A stretch of 64,000 nt of DNA from Procambarus clarkii (GCF_040958095.1 NC_091220.1:22300439-22364438), one strand, 5' to 3'; shown: positions 9,901 through 22,979, counted from the first letter of the stretch. The notes: generated by a model from the letters alone, not told the origin. Made by a program: numbers and translations.

Positions 9901-12900
9901 TGTGTTCCTCACGTGTGCCCCAAAGAATGAGGTGATTTGGTAAAATGCTATGCCCAAGATTACTATCCGAGTGCCGGCGGTGGGGTGGTTCAAATAGCCT
10001 CGGCTATCACCTCATTATGTCCGGTCGTGATGGTCAAGTTAATTAAGGCGTCTTGTACATACCAGTTGCGTTGCTTCTGGGAGTATGGGTTCGAGTCACT
10101 TCTGGGGTGTGAGTTTTCAGTTGCATATTGTCCTGGGGACCATTCAGGCTTGTTCGCATTTGTGTTCCTCACGTGTGCCCCAATGAATGAGGTGATTTGG
10201 TAAAATGCTATGCCCAAGATTACTATCCGATTGCCGGCGGTGGGGTGGTTCAAATAGCCTCGGCTATCACCTCATTATGTCCGGTCGTGATGGTCAAGTG
10301 GATTAAGGCGTCTTGTACATGCCAGTTGCATTGCTTCTGGGAGTATGGGTTCGAGTCACTTCTGGGGTGTGAGTTTTCAGTTGCATATTGTCCTGGGGAC
10401 CATTCAGGCTTGTTCGCATTTGTGTTCCTCACGTGTGCCCCAAAGAATGAGGTGATTTGGTAAAATGCTATGCCCAAGATTACTATCCGAGTGCCGGCGG
10501 TGGGGTGGTTCAAATAGCCTCGGCTATCACCTCATTATGTCCAGTCGTGATGGTCAAGTGGATTAAGGCGTCTTGTACATACCAGTTGCGTTGCTTCTGG
10601 GAGTATGGGTTCGAGTCACTTCTGGGGTGTGAGTTTTCAGTTGCATATTGTCCTGGGGACCATTCAGGCTTGTTCGCATTTGTGTTTCTCACGTGTGCCC
10701 CAAAGAATGAGGTGATTTGGTAAAATGCTATGCCCAAGATTACTATCCGAGTGCCGGCGGTGGGGTGGTTCAAATAGCCTCGGCTATCACCTCATTATGT
10801 CCGGTCGTGATGGTCAAGTGGATTAAGGCGTCTTGTACATACCAGTTGCGTTGCTTCTGGGAGTATGGGTTCGAGTCACTTCTGGGGTGTGAGTTTTCAT
10901 TTGCATATTGTCCTGGGGACCATTCAGGCTTGTTCGCATTTGTGTTCCTCACGTGTGCCCCAAAGAATGAGGTGATTTGGTAAAATGCTATGCCCAAGAT
11001 TACTATCCGAGTGCCGGCGGTGGGGTGGTTCAAATAGCCTCGGCTATCACCTCATTATGTCCGGTCGTGATGGTCAAGTGGATTAAGGCGTCTTGTACAT
11101 ACCAGTTGCGTTGCTTCTGGGAGTATGGGTTCGAGTCACTTCTGGGGTGTGAGTTTTCAGTTGCATATTGTCCTGGGGACCATTCAGGCTTGTTCGCATT
11201 TGTGTTCCTCACGTCTGCCCCAAAGAATGAGGTGATTTGGAAAAATGCTATGCCCAAGATTACTATCCGAGTGCCGGCGGTGGGGTGGTTCAAATAGCCT
11301 CGGCTATCACCTCATTATGTCCGGTCGTGATGGTCAAGTGGATTAAGGCGTCTTGTACATACGAGTTGCGTTGCTTCTGGGAGTATGGGTTCGAGTCACT
11401 TTTGGGGTGTGAGTTTTCAGTTGCATATTGTCCTGGGGACCATTCAGGCTTGTTCGCATTTGTGTTCCTCACGTGTGCCCCAAAGAATGAGGTGATTTGG
11501 TAAAATGCTATGCCCAAGATTACTATCCGAGTGCCGGCGGTGGGGTGGTTCAAATAGCCTCGGCTATCACCTCATTATGTCCGGTCGTGATGGTCAAGTG
11601 GATTAAGGCGTCTTGTACATACCAGTTGCGTTGCTTCTGGGAGTATGGGTTCGAGTCACTTCTGGGGTGTGAGTTTTCAGTTGCATATTGTCCTGGGGAC
11701 CATTCAGGCTTGTTCGCATTTGTGTTCCTCACGTGTGCCCCAAAGAATGAGGTGATTTGGTAAAATGCTATGCCCAAGATAACTATCCGATTGCCGGCGG
11801 TGGGGTGGTTCAAATAGCCTCGGCTATCACCTCATTATGTCCGGTCGTGATGGTCAAGTGGATTAAGGCGTCTTGTACATACCAGTTGCGTTGCTTCTGG
11901 GAGTATGGGTTCGAGTCACTTCTGGGGTGTGAGTTTTCAGTTGCATATTGTCCTGGGGACCATTCAGGCTTGTTCGCATTTGTGTTCCTCACGTGTGCCC
12001 CAAAGAATGAGGTGATTTGGTAAAATGCTATGCCCAAGATTACTATCCGAGTGCCGGCGGTGGGGTGGTTCAAATAGCCTCGGCTATCACCTCATTATGT
12101 CCGGTCGTGATGGTCAAGTGGATTAAGGCGTCTTGTACATACCAGTTGCGTTGCTTCTGGGAGTATGGGTTCGAGTCACTTCTGGGGTGTGAGTTTTCAG
12201 TTGCATATTGTCCTGGGGACCATTCAGGCTTGTTCGCATTTGTGTTCCTCACGTGTGCCCCAAAGAATGAGGTGATTTGGTAAAATGCTATGCCCAAGAT
12301 TACTATCCGAGTGCTGGCGGTGGGGTGGTTCAAATAGCCTCGGCTATCACCTCATTATGTCTGGTCGTGATGGTCAAGTGGATTAAGGCGTCTTGTACAT
12401 ACCAGTTGCGTTGCTTCTGGGAGTATGGGTTCGAGTCACTTCTGGGGTGTGAGTTTTCAGTTGCATATTGTCCTGGGGACCATTCAGGCTTGTTCGCATT
12501 TGTGTTCCTCACGTGTGCCCCAAAGAATGAGGTGATTTGGTAAAATGCTATGCCCAAGATTACTATCCGAGTGCCGGCGGTGGGGTGGTTCAAATAGCCT
12601 CGGCTATCACCTCATTATGTCCGGTCGTGATGGTCAAGTGGATTAAGGCGTCTTGTACATGCCAGTTGCATTGCTTCTGGGAGTATGGGTTCGAGTCACT
12701 TCTGGGGTGTCAGTTTTCAGTTGCATATTGTCCTGGGGACCATTCAGGCTTGTTCGCATTTGTGTTCCTCACGTGTGCCCCAAAGAATGAGGTGATTTGG
12801 TAAAATGCTATGCCCAAGATTACTATCCGAGTGCCGGCGGTGGGGTGGTTCAAATAGCCTCGGCTATCACCTCATTATTTCCAGTCGTGATGGTCAAGTG

Positions 12901-14724
12901 GATTAAGGCGTCTTGTACATACCAGTTGCGTTGCTTCTGGGAGTATGGGTTCGAGTCACTTCTGGGGTGTGAGTTTTCAGTTGCATATTGTCCTGGGGAC
13001 CATTCAGGCTTGTTCGCATTTGTGTTCCTCACGTGTGCCCCAAAGAATGAGGTGATTTGGTAAAATGCTATGCCCAAGATAACTATCCGATTGCCGGCGG
13101 TGGGGTGGTTCAAATAGCCTCGGCTATCACCTCATTATGTCCGGTCGTGATGGTCAAGTGGATTAAGGCGTCTTGTACATACCAGTTGCGTTGCTTCTGG
13201 GAGTATGGGTTCGAGTCACTTCTGGGGTGTGAGTTTTCAGTTGCATATTGTCCTGGGGACCATTCAGGCTTGTTCGCATTTGTGTTCCTCACGTGTGCCC
13301 CAAAGAATGAGGTGATTTGGTAAAATGCTATGCCCAAGATTACTATCCGAGTGCCGGCGGTGGGGTGGTTCAAATAGCCTCGGCTATCACCTCATTATGT
13401 CCGGTCGTGATGGTCAAGTGGATTAAGGCGTCTTGTACATACCAGTTGCGTTGCTTCTGGGAGTATGGGTTCGAGTCACTTCTGGGGTGTGAGTTTTCAG
13501 TTGCATATTGTCCTGGGGACCATTCAGGCTTGTTCGCATTTGTGTTCCTCACGTGTGCCCCAAAGAATGAGGTGATTTGGTAAAATGCTATGCCCAAGAT
13601 TACTATCCGAGTGCTGGCGGTGGGGTGGTTCAAATAGCCTCGGCTATCACCTCATTATGTCTGGTCGTGATGGTCAAGTGGATTAAGGCGTCTTGTACAT
13701 ACCAGTTGCGTTGCTTCTGGGAGTATGGGTTCGAGTCACTTCTGGGGTGTGAGTTTTCAGTTGCATATTGTCCTGGGGACCATTCAGGCTTGTTCGCATT
13801 TGTGTTCCTCACGTGTGCCCCAAAGAATGAGGTGATTTGGTAAAATGCTATGCCCAAGATTACTATCCGAGTGCCGGCGGTGGGGTGGTTCAAATAGCCT
13901 CGGCTATCACCTCATTATGTCCGGTCGTGATGGTCAAGTGGATTAAGGCGTCTTGTACATGCCAGTTGCATTGCTTCTGGGAGTATGGGTTCGAGTCACT
14001 TCTGGGGTGTCAGTTTTCAGTTGCATATTGTCCTGGGGACCATTCAGGCTTGTTCGCATTTGTGTTCCTCACGTGTGCCCCAAAGAATGAGGTGATTTGG
14101 TAAAATGCTATGCCCAAGATTACTATCCGAGTGCCGGCGGTGGGGTGGTTCAAATAGCCTCGGCTATCACCTCATTATTTCCAGTCGTGATGGTCAAGTG
14201 GATTAAGGCGTCTTGTACATACCAGTTGCGTTGCTTCTGGGAGTATGGGTTCGAGTCACTTCTGGGGTGTGAGTTTTCAGTTGCATATTGTCCTGGGGAC
14301 CATTCAGGCTTGTTCGCATTTGTGTTTCTCACGTGTGCCCCAAAGAATGAGGTGATTTGGTAAAATGCTATGCCCAAGATTACTATCCGAGTGCCGGCGG
14401 TGGGGTGGTTCAAATAGCCTCGGCTATCATCTCATTATGTCCGGTCGTGATGGTCAAGTGGATTAAGGCGTCTTGTACATACCAGTTGCGTTGCTTCTGG
14501 GAGTATGGGTTCGAGTCACTTCTGGGGTGTGAGTTTTCAGTTGCATATTGTCCTGGGGACCATTCAGGCTTGTTCGCATTTGTGTTCCTCACGTGTGCCC
14601 CAAAGAATGAGGTGATTTGGTAAAATGCTATGCCCAAGATTACTATCCGAGTGCCGGCGGTGGGGTGGTTCAAATAGCCTCGGCTATCACCTCATTATGT
14701 CCGGTCGTGATGGTCAAGTGGATT
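6911..14724 (+). repeat. 260-bp satellite array, right arm (plus orientation)
   Basis: About 30 head-to-tail copies of the same 260-bp monomer, now pointing right. The arm begins within the box A region (near 6916) and stops abruptly in box A at 14724, where unrelated sequence begins. Marker substitutions show blocks of several units copied together: variants at 11757-13056 recur in order at 13057-14356 (shift 1300, five units); variants at 7337-8640 recur at 10977-12280 (shift 3640, fourteen units); and a pair at 9157/10197 is shifted by four units. Confidence 0.95.
7171..7257 (+). promoter_or_regulatory. tRNA-Leu-like internal Pol III promoter in the satellite monomer (one representative unit)
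   Basis: Box A-like TGGTCAAGTGG at 7171-7181 is followed by AAGGCG spacing as in class II tRNAs. Box B-like GGTTCGAGTCA is at 7228-7238, one base off the usual consensus. A TTTT run at 7254-7257 could end a Pol III transcript of about 95 nt. From GTCGTGATGG onward the segment tracks tRNA-Leu through the D arm, a long variable region and the T arm, but the anticodon and acceptor stems do not pair, so it is a tRNA-derived relic and not a working tRNA. The same motif recurs in nearly every unit. Confidence 0.65.
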
Positions 14725-15918
14725 CCCAGCAAACACAAATCATCTACACAACGTTCGCCTATCTCTTGCCATAGGTGTGGGAATGATTTGCATTGAGAAT
14801 GGTGCAGGAGAGCCTTTGAGAAACTTTTACTCAAAAAATCCAAACACAAAGGTTTAATTATAAATTGTTTTTCTACAATTATTTTCTTCCAAATGTAAAA
14901 CAAATAGTTTTTACATGTTTAAATATAAAATTTATGGTGTTTTTTTGTAAAATTCATTAATAAATTGTGAATGATATATATTGGCTGAGTGAAACCTTTA
15001 TAATCCATTTAGTTATAATTTGAACAGAAAAAAGTATTTTTCCAAATTTTCTAAAAATTGCTCTTTTTAACACAATTTGACTCCTTATACATTCCACTAA
15101 ACACTATATCATGTTTAAATATATAATTTATGTATTATTCTCTAAAATAATTTATATAAATTATATAAGTTGTTGGAAAGTGGTGTTAAGGATTCTGAAA
15201 ACATTTTGTTGTGTTAATATGTTCTTATTAACTATGTCTCAAGTTCACAGTTTATCAAACAAGAATATTAACATTCATCAACTCTTAAAATCTTATATGT
15301 TATCTTGCTGGTGCAAAAAAGGGTGAATCTTTAGGAACAGCTATAGTATCTATATATCACAAATGGTGTTTTCCCTAACTCAAACAATGTAGGGTTTATT
15401 ATTCTACACATATTTCTAATGACTCTTAGATGTTTACATTCTCTGAAGTATAATTGTGAAGGCTGTGTCCATCACTCTCAACACAGATTCTTAAACTCGT
15501 CTCTGCAGGTTCAACTATATAATTAGTTTCCATTTTGAATTTCCATGGACATTTGTATCCAAAATGAAACCAATGTGGTTTCCTTCAGCGCCTTCAGCCA
15601 GCACATTTGCTCATTCATTTCCACAGATTCCAACAAGGTAGGGGATTTACAGAAATTTGTATATTCATATTGTTATATATTAAAAATATGAATGCAGTTC
15701 AATATGATAAGACAAATACATGAGTTTATGATAAATTCGTTTTCTGTGATATACCATTGATATGCTCTTTTTTTCTTTAAACGGCAGACTAAACTAAAGT
15801 GCTCACATCAACAGATTTGATGTATAAATGGTCAACGCTCAACAGAGTTAGTATAAATGTATTAGTATAAATCTTACTTGTCTCATTGTTAATTCACATT
15901 CAATGTCAACTTGTGGTT
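14725..15918. other. AT-rich DNA with no recognised feature
   Basis: Both strands lack convincing coding sequence; the 71-codon frame at 15111 is low-complexity and AT-driven. Nothing here matches the neighbouring repeats. Confidence 0.6.
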
Positions 15919-16577
<659 letters not shown>

Positions 16578-17284
16578 CCACCTACATCAGCTTCACTCCA
16601 CCTAGGAACATCTGTTGAGCAACTTCAGGAATCAGTACCTGAAGGAGGTGGAGTGGAGATAAAATGCTCAACTTATTTTACTACAATCGTCTTTGCTTTG
16701 GTAAGTACACATAATTGTCTTAGATTGTTTCAGTATTGTAGTCTATTTTTTTAGGAATATTTTGATACCTAAATGAGAACTGTAGCACGAAAACTAAAGT
16801 AAGTATACATGAAACAAGAGAAACTTTTTTTGTGGGTGTTGCGGGTGTGAGTTGGAGTGTCAATTAAGAGCGGGTTCCGGTTGTGTGTTTTCCGTCATCT
16901 CTACAGCTGTGAATTCCAAGGAATTGTATTTGATATGCATATGTCTGTGTAGGGAATTTTATTCCGAACACTATACAAAAAAAAAACGGTGTGAAACAAG
17001 TATAAACTTGAAAAACATGAGCAAAGTAAAAACTTTTGACGCTCACGGGTACAAACACGCGTAAGATTTTATTCGCCGCAAATTTATTTGACGCTGTGTT
17101 GGCCAACTCTACCCATGTTCTTATAGAACTTTCTATTGCGAACACATTGCTATAAAAATGAAATACGTAGCTCCAGAAATAATGTCAGGACAGTGAAATC
17201 AGTATAAACATTCAAAGCCCTGCATCACACCAGTGTCGTCCCTGCTGAAATCACGGCTAATGCTTCGCCCAGTTCCCACACTCC
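16578..17284. other. Intergenic DNA, nothing recognised
   Basis: No coding sequence or repeat family is recognised. The overlapping 70- and 93-codon frames at 16852-17145 lie on opposite strands, lack domain features and are treated as chance. Confidence 0.55.
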
Positions 17285-17790
17285 CACCAGTATACACCAT
17301 AAGGCCCCAGTACACACCATAAGGTACGAGTACACACTATAAGGCACCATCAGTACACACCTACAGGTATTTGTTTCTGGTGTGGTGCTCATGGGATCTG
17401 TTACAACCTTCTAGGAAGCCTTTAGGGTCAGGATTGACATTACAGTTCCCATTCCCACCAGTATACACCATAAGGCCCCAGTACACACCATAAGGTACGA
17501 GTACACACTATAAGGCACCATCAGTACACACCTACAGGTATTTGTTTCTGGTGTGGTGCTCATGGGATCTGTTACAACCTTCTAGGAAGCTTTTAGGGTC
17601 AGGATTGACATTACAGTTCCCATTCCCACCAGTATACACCATAAGGCCCCAGTACACACCATAAGGTACGAGTACACACTATAAGGCACCATCAGTACAC
17701 ACCTACAGGTATTTGTTTCTGGTGTGGTGCTCATGGGATCTGTTACAACCTTCTAGGAAGCTTTTAGGGTCAGGATTGACATTACAGTGC
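17285..17790. repeat. 171-bp tandem repeat, three copies
   Basis: Copies begin at 17285, 17456 and 17627 (CACCAGTATACACC). The first half of each unit is itself made of roughly 20-bp subrepeats of the type CAGTACACACCATAAGG. The second half, from GTATTTGTTTCTGGTGTGGT, matches the 3' coding end of the LINE at 27440-27530, so the monomer captured LINE sequence. Confidence 0.9.
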
Positions 17791-17905
17791 AGCGTTTTAT
17801 ATATATAAAATACACATGAGAGTATGTGCAGGGACTTAATATCTAACATATTCAGAGATTTGAGTAAGGGGTCCATATATACTGCCCGGTTGCCTGAAAT
17901 GCTAT
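17730..17905 (-). mobile_element. Diverged LINE 3'-end fragment
   Basis: The last 171-bp unit continues into sequence parallel to 27540-27640 of the minus-strand LINE: GAGAGTATGTGCAGGGA then TTAATAT and a TTTGAGTAAGGGG stretch, compared with GAGAATGTGTGGAGGGA, TTAATAT and TTTAAACAAGGGA. It is clearly homologous but diverged, and represents an independent older copy of the same LINE type. Confidence 0.6.
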
Positions 17906-18508
17906 ATGCCTACTATATTGGCTTTAGGTATTGTATGCACTAGCTCTATCTATAAATCCAACATTATGTTTGTAAATCAACTATGTATGTACTTTCCTGA
18001 ATAAAATTGACTTTACTCTACACTTATATGCTCTGTGGATTTGTTATCCTTTATCGTTTGGGAGAAAAAAAATGACTAATACGTTCGGCGAATGACTTTG
18101 ACTTCAACTTCACTTTGACTTCGTTCATGTCATCGTATTTTCCGTAATATATAAAGGTTATGACAATGCAATTATATTATTGTGTGCAAATAATTTGGAA
18201 ATTTCATGTACCCTAAAAATAGTAAAATAAAGAATAAGAATAATTAAATAATTGTTGTAGTAAATTGTCACACGTTCATCATACGCAAACGAACACACAG
18301 TGTGGAGCGTCAGTAGACCAAGGTCCGCGCCATTTTAAAACACGGCTTCGAATGTAAGTAATGTTTTTCTCGTACTAACACTGTGTTATGCAATAGATTA
18401 GGTCTTGAATTCACAAATTTAGTTGTTACATCTGACAGAGTATGTTAGACGGTGTAATGCTGGTCCATGTTGACGTATTTGTGGGCTTGATTGGTTTACA
18501 TGTGATGG
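17906..18508. other. Intergenic DNA, nothing recognised
   Basis: No coding sequence found. A weak splice-donor-like AATGTAAGTAATG occurs near 18352, but no exon can be supported. Confidence 0.5.
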
Positions 18509-19611
18509 CACACAATATCGGCACCCCACAACATGCTGTTGAAGTTGGAATGCATGGCATAGGCTCCTCACACAATGTTCTTTATGTGGTCCTCAGGTGA
18601 TAGTTTTCTATTTAGAACCACCCCTAGATCTCTTTCTTTATCAGAATTCCTTAAAGATTTCTCACATGGTTTTCCTAATGATAGATTGTGGGCTGTAAGG
18701 GACAGGTTTGATGTATGGATTAGTTGATAGAAGTTCCAGTCCACCTGTAGACAGGGATCTCACATCAGCTTGTATATTATACAAGGATAAGATTTGATAA
18801 ATTCAGTTACTTGACTGAACACTGGCTCTGTTTAAATCAGAGATTTAAACATACATAGTCTAACCTAGCTCCTTTCTTTTTTACCTAGCCTAACCTAGCC
18901 TAACCTAGCACACAATATCGGCACCCCACAACATGCTGTTGAAGTTGGAATGCATGGCATAGGCTCCTCACACAATGTTCTTTATGTGGTCCTCAGGTGA
19001 TAGTTTTCTATTTAGAACCACCCCTAGATCTCTTTCTTTATCAGAATTCCTTAAAGATTTCTCACATGGTTTTCCTAATGATAGATTGTGGGCTGTAAGG
19101 GACAGGTTTGATGTATGGATTAGTTGATAGAAGTTCCAGTCCACCTGTAGACAGGGATCTCACATCAGCTTGTATATTATACAAGGATAAGATTTGATAA
19201 ATTCAGTTATTTGACTGAACACTGGCTCTGTTTAAATCAGAGATTTAAACATACATAGTCTAACCTAGCTCCTTTCTTTTTTACCTAGCCTAACCTAGCC
19301 TAACCTAGCACACAATATCGGCACCCCACAACATGCTGTTGAAGTTGGAATGCATGGCATAGGCTCCTCACACAATGTTCTTTATGTGGTCCTCAGGTGA
19401 TAGTTTTCTATTTAGAACCACCCCTAGATCTCTTTCTTTATCAGAATTCCTTAAAGATTTCTCACATGGTTTTCCTAATGATAGATTGTGGGCTGTAAGG
19501 GACAGGTTTGATGTATGGATTAGTTGATAGAAGTTCCAGTCCACCTGTAGACAGGGATCTCACATCAGCTTGTATATTAGACAAGGATAAGATTTGATAA
19601 ATTCAGTTGAT
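18509..19611. repeat. 400-bp tandem repeat, two full and one partial copy, LINE-derived
   Basis: Copies begin at 18509, 18909 and 19309 (CACACAATATCGGCACCCC); the third stops near 19611. The minus strand encodes a LINE reverse-transcriptase 3' segment (ERDLGVVLNRKLSPEDHIKN type), so the monomer is a reversed LINE fragment. Units are linked by TAACCTAGCC pentamer-type runs, which resemble the TTAGG arthropod telomere motif. Copies are almost identical, so the amplification is recent. Confidence 0.9.
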
Positions 19612-20003
19612 AAATTTTTTTATGGAGTAATCTTTGCTGTTGAAATGTAGTCTTTTGGAGACTACATTTCAAATGTAGTGTGTGTGGAGGCGTGTATGTT
19701 AGGTATTACCTAATATACACGGTGTAATATATCTATCTGTGTGAAATAGATTAAATCCATTTATTTGATATTCAGCTAATAGTTCTGTATTTTCTACATT
19801 CATCCATGTTTTGGTAAGTGCAATAATATGTATTGTTTCATTGCAGATTAGAGATTCAAGATAGTTCTAGATTTCCGAAGTACTGAAACGCGCGCCATAC
19901 AGGCTTGGTGGATCTAGGTGCAAGGTAAAATTATTTACATTTACTTGTTTTGTATTTATGTTTTGTATTTATATGCATATATGCATTTATATGCATTATT
20001 CTA
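19612..20003. other. Intergenic DNA, nothing recognised
   Basis: A short inverted repeat is present around 19645-19672 (TGAAATGTAGTCT / AGACTACATTTCA). There is no gene. Confidence 0.5.
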
Positions 20004-20100
20004 TAGAATAATAGATCTCGTAATAATTTTGCAAAAATAGTGGCATTTACTATTTTTAAAAGATTATTAAAAAATTTACTGATATGGTGCATTCGGAAGG
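20004..20100 (-). repeat. Single inverted copy of part of the 235-bp repeat unit
   Basis: This stretch is the reverse complement, with a few mismatches, of the first 95 bases of the 235-bp monomer arrayed at 23416-24724 (shared ATAGATCTCGTAATAATTTT and GGTGCATTCGGAAG). It lies just ahead of a G-run and SINE sequence, as does the other inverted copy at 23214. Confidence 0.75.
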
Positions 20101-20129
20101 GCGAAGAGGGAGAACGGCCTGTTGACATA

Positions 20130-20400
20130 GCTCGGGTGCAGGGGGGGGGGGGGTTGTGTAAAAGCCTGGTTTGTGCCTCGGAGAGGCTATGGGATCCAGT
20201 AAGTTCAGTAGAACTTCGGTTTCAACCCTTTTACCCTGTTGTAGCTCAGTCGATTAAGGCAGTGTCTGGGATGCTCCCGGACGCAGGTTCGAATCCTCGT
20301 CACGGCCCTTGTGGATTTGTTCATTTGATGCATCACGTTATTGTGATCTGTGTGTGTAATTCTTCACTTGCTACAGCAACAGGAATGTGTGTGTATGTAT
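20130..20400 (+). mobile_element. tRNA-derived SINE
   Basis: Box A-like TAGCTCAGTCGATT at 20242 and a perfect box B GGTTCGAATCC at 20286-20296 sit in a tRNA-like head, followed by a unique body (CGTCACGGCCCTTGTGG, then GTTCATTTGATGCATCACG) and a GTGT-rich tail. The head is preceded by a poly-G run and a conserved CTTCGGTTTCAACCC stretch. It is a Pol III retroposon, not a functional tRNA gene. I associate this body with decapod genomes, but that is memory, not a search. Confidence 0.7.
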
Positions 20401-20639
20401 TTGTGTTGTTGAATATGACCGAAAGTGTAAGATTAATGATTCTAACACAAATCGTCTGAATATTTGTTTTTCTTCACTGTCGAGAGTAGTTAAAAAAATT
20501 TACTCAAGTTTATTTTCACACTTTATTTATGGTCCTTAAGTCCCTCTCCTTAATGCTGCTGCTGTTTCTCGCATCTTTGCATCGCTTGTATGTTTGGGGG
20601 TTTGGCCTCTTGCTATATATTGATTCCATTTGTGTGTGT

Positions 20640-20830
20640 TTGGGTCTCAGGCCCTCTCGCAATTTCTGTTGAACAAACCCCTTTTCCTAGTTCTGCATCT
20701 CTCCTTTGGTACAAATTTTGTTGTGCTTTTATCATATATTTCACAAAACTTGACATACATTTCATTTACTTCATGTCCTATCAGCAAGTGTTTGTCAAAT
20801 TCTTTAAGGAAAGTTTATCATCCTGATTGC
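20640..20830 (-). pseudogene. LINE fragment (endonuclease-RT linker)
   Basis: Read on the minus strand, this stretch keeps one frame encoding a linker typical of jockey/CR1-like LINEs (EFDKHLLIGHEVNEMYVKF, then a Lys/Arg-rich FVPKERCRTRKRG stretch). The flanks do not extend it, so it is a truncated copy. Confidence 0.55.
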
Positions 20831-21500
20831 AGATCTCTAGCGATATTATGTCAACTTCTTGTGGATTCGCAATCGTTATTTAATTTACCTTTAGGTGTTC
20901 TTTCACCAGCACAGCAACACTGTACCTCTCCCAACCAGTTTAAGATAAAAACTAAGTACTAACTAATTAACTCAATGTAACCTACCATACCCCCAAAATG
21001 ACAACCCATGTCTTCTATTTTAAACAATGCTGTTTTGTTGACCAAATTGTATTTTTGTTTTTTTCTGCAATGTTTCCCCCCCCCCCCCCCCCACCACTCT
21101 ACCACCACATTGAGTTTAGTAGCTCTGTGCACGTCAGGTGCTGTTTAATATACAGACCTACTCCTCCATTTGACCTAGTTTCTCTATCACATCTATATCA
21201 CTTTGTGCTTTAGCCCTGGTGGAGCTTGGTCCACCAGGCTGTTGTTTGGAGTGGCCCGCAGATCCACATACAGTCTGCATATGATATACAGTCTGTTGAT
21301 CAATTAAACTACAGTAGTTAGTTTTTATCATCCGAATGCACCAATATGTGTTCATTCTTCCCAGATGAAGGAACTAGGTAATATTCATCATCTGAATGCA
21401 CCATCTGATGCTTTAACACACTCATGATACACGAGAGGTTTAAAAAACTTTTAAAACTTTTAAAACTTTTTGACCTATGTATTTAAAAGCAATTCTAAAG
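20831..21500. other. Intergenic DNA with a poly-C run
   Basis: Contains a long poly-C tract at about 21077-21092. Small open frames here have no recognisable content. Confidence 0.5.
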
Positions 21501-21612
21501 TTAAAAAGTGTAGCATAGGCCCCTCGCAGAATGTTCTTAATATGATCCTCAGGTTATAGTTTTCTATCTAAAACCACCCCTAGATCTCTTTCTTGATCAG
21601 AATTCTTTATAG
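21501..21612 (-). mobile_element. LINE RT fragment related to the 400-bp repeat
   Basis: The minus strand carries the same RT segment as the 400-bp array (ERDLGVVLDRKL, a stop, then PEDHIKN), but diverged from it. It is a separate degraded insertion of the same LINE type. Confidence 0.6.
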
Positions 21613-22639
21613 ATCTCAGTGGCTCGATCATAGAAACTGCTCTAAATCCTTGTTGGCCTGGATTGTGGAGGTCATTGGTCTCTATAAAACTAGTAATCTG
21701 ACTCCTGATCACTCTCAAATAATTTTATTATGTGGGATGTTAGTGCAACTGGTCTATAATTCTTTGCCAATGCTTGTGTTGTGTTGTGTTGTTTTGGTAG
21801 TGATGTGCAATGTGTTGTTTTGGTAGTGATTCGTCCAGTTCTGGTAGTAGTGCGGTTGTTGTGTAGTGTAGTACTTGTGTGCTTGTTAATGACTTGTATT
21901 CCAGTCTTGTGGGTATCTCCTTTCCCCTACGGGCCAACTGCTTTGTTCTTACCTAGCATTTTGCTTTGTTTGGGTATGAATGTTTGTGTGCCGTATATTT
22001 TGCAAAATTTGCCATATATCTCATTATTTACTCCTCTGCCTAGCAACAAGTCTGTCTAATTATACTCATTAACTGTTTTTCAAAGTTCCCCATAGTGTCC
22101 TTTATTGAAATCGAGTTCATGAACCGTTTCAATGTTCTTATTTTCTTCTAGATTATATCTTAAAGTATATTTAAATGTTATTGTTATTATTGTTATTAAA
22201 TGTTATTGTGACATTGCATTGCAATTGAGCTATGTTGTTTACCATACCGTTCATTTCGTGAGTATAAGTATAGATGCCACACTTGTGACAGGTAAAACCA
22301 TGCCTTTTTTGAAAAACAGCACCGTCTGTTGCACGTAAGAGCAACCCACACTATATTATGTTGCGATATTATTTCAATATTTCCGATTGTATTGATAATT
22401 TGAATTTTCATAGATTTCAATTTATTTTCATTTCGATTTAATAATTTTGTGTGACATTGCATTGAAATTGAGCTGTGTTGTTTACCATACTGTTCATTTC
22501 ATGAGTATAGTTTATTTTTTTATTTTTTTCATTTCATTTTTTTAGCTGTTCTTATTTTTCAGTGATGGGAATATCAGATCATTTGATGTTCCCAATTTTC
22601 TGATGGAAGCATCAGACCATTATAGAATGCATCGGATGA

Positions 22640-22925
22640 GGTAGTTTGGAATGGTGGGGAGGACGAGAGGGGGGTATGGTGGGGAAGACGAGGGGACAGA
22701 GGAGAGGGTAATGGTGGGGAGGACGAGGGGACTGGGGAGTTGGGGATGGTGGGGACAGGGGAATGCTGGGGAGGACAAAGGGACAGGTGAATGGGAGATG
22801 GTGGGGGAGGAAGAAGGACAGGGGAGGGGAAAATGGTAAGGAGGACGATGGGACAGGGAAGTGGGAATAGTGGGGATGATGTGGGGACAGGGAAGTGGGA
22901 AGGACGAGAGGACTGTGGAATGGGG
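22640..22925. repeat. Purine-rich minisatellite (GGTGGGGAGGACGAGGGGA type)
   Basis: Irregular repeats of about 20-35 bp, almost all G/A on the plus strand; a shorter version is at 25940-26095 in the duplicated copy. Open frames on either strand are composition artefacts. Confidence 0.85.
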
Positions 22926-22979
22926 AATAGCAAAGTGAATTATAATTATATATATTAATTAATTCTTATAAATTTCCAG

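Noticed and set aside
5167-14724. Dozens of 87-88 codon ORFs on both strands
   Set aside because: They repeat exactly with the 260-bp satellite; they come from the monomer having no stop in two frames, with no sign of coding constraint.
5167-14724. CRISPR-like array
   Set aside because: Whole 260-bp units are repeated without unique spacers; this is satellite DNA in a eukaryotic genome.
20240-20312. Functional tRNA gene
   Set aside because: Good box A and box B, but the sequence continues into a SINE body and the cloverleaf is incomplete.
22574-22933. Pro/Ser-rich 119-codon ORF on the minus strand
   Set aside because: Lies in the purine-rich minisatellite; composition artefact.
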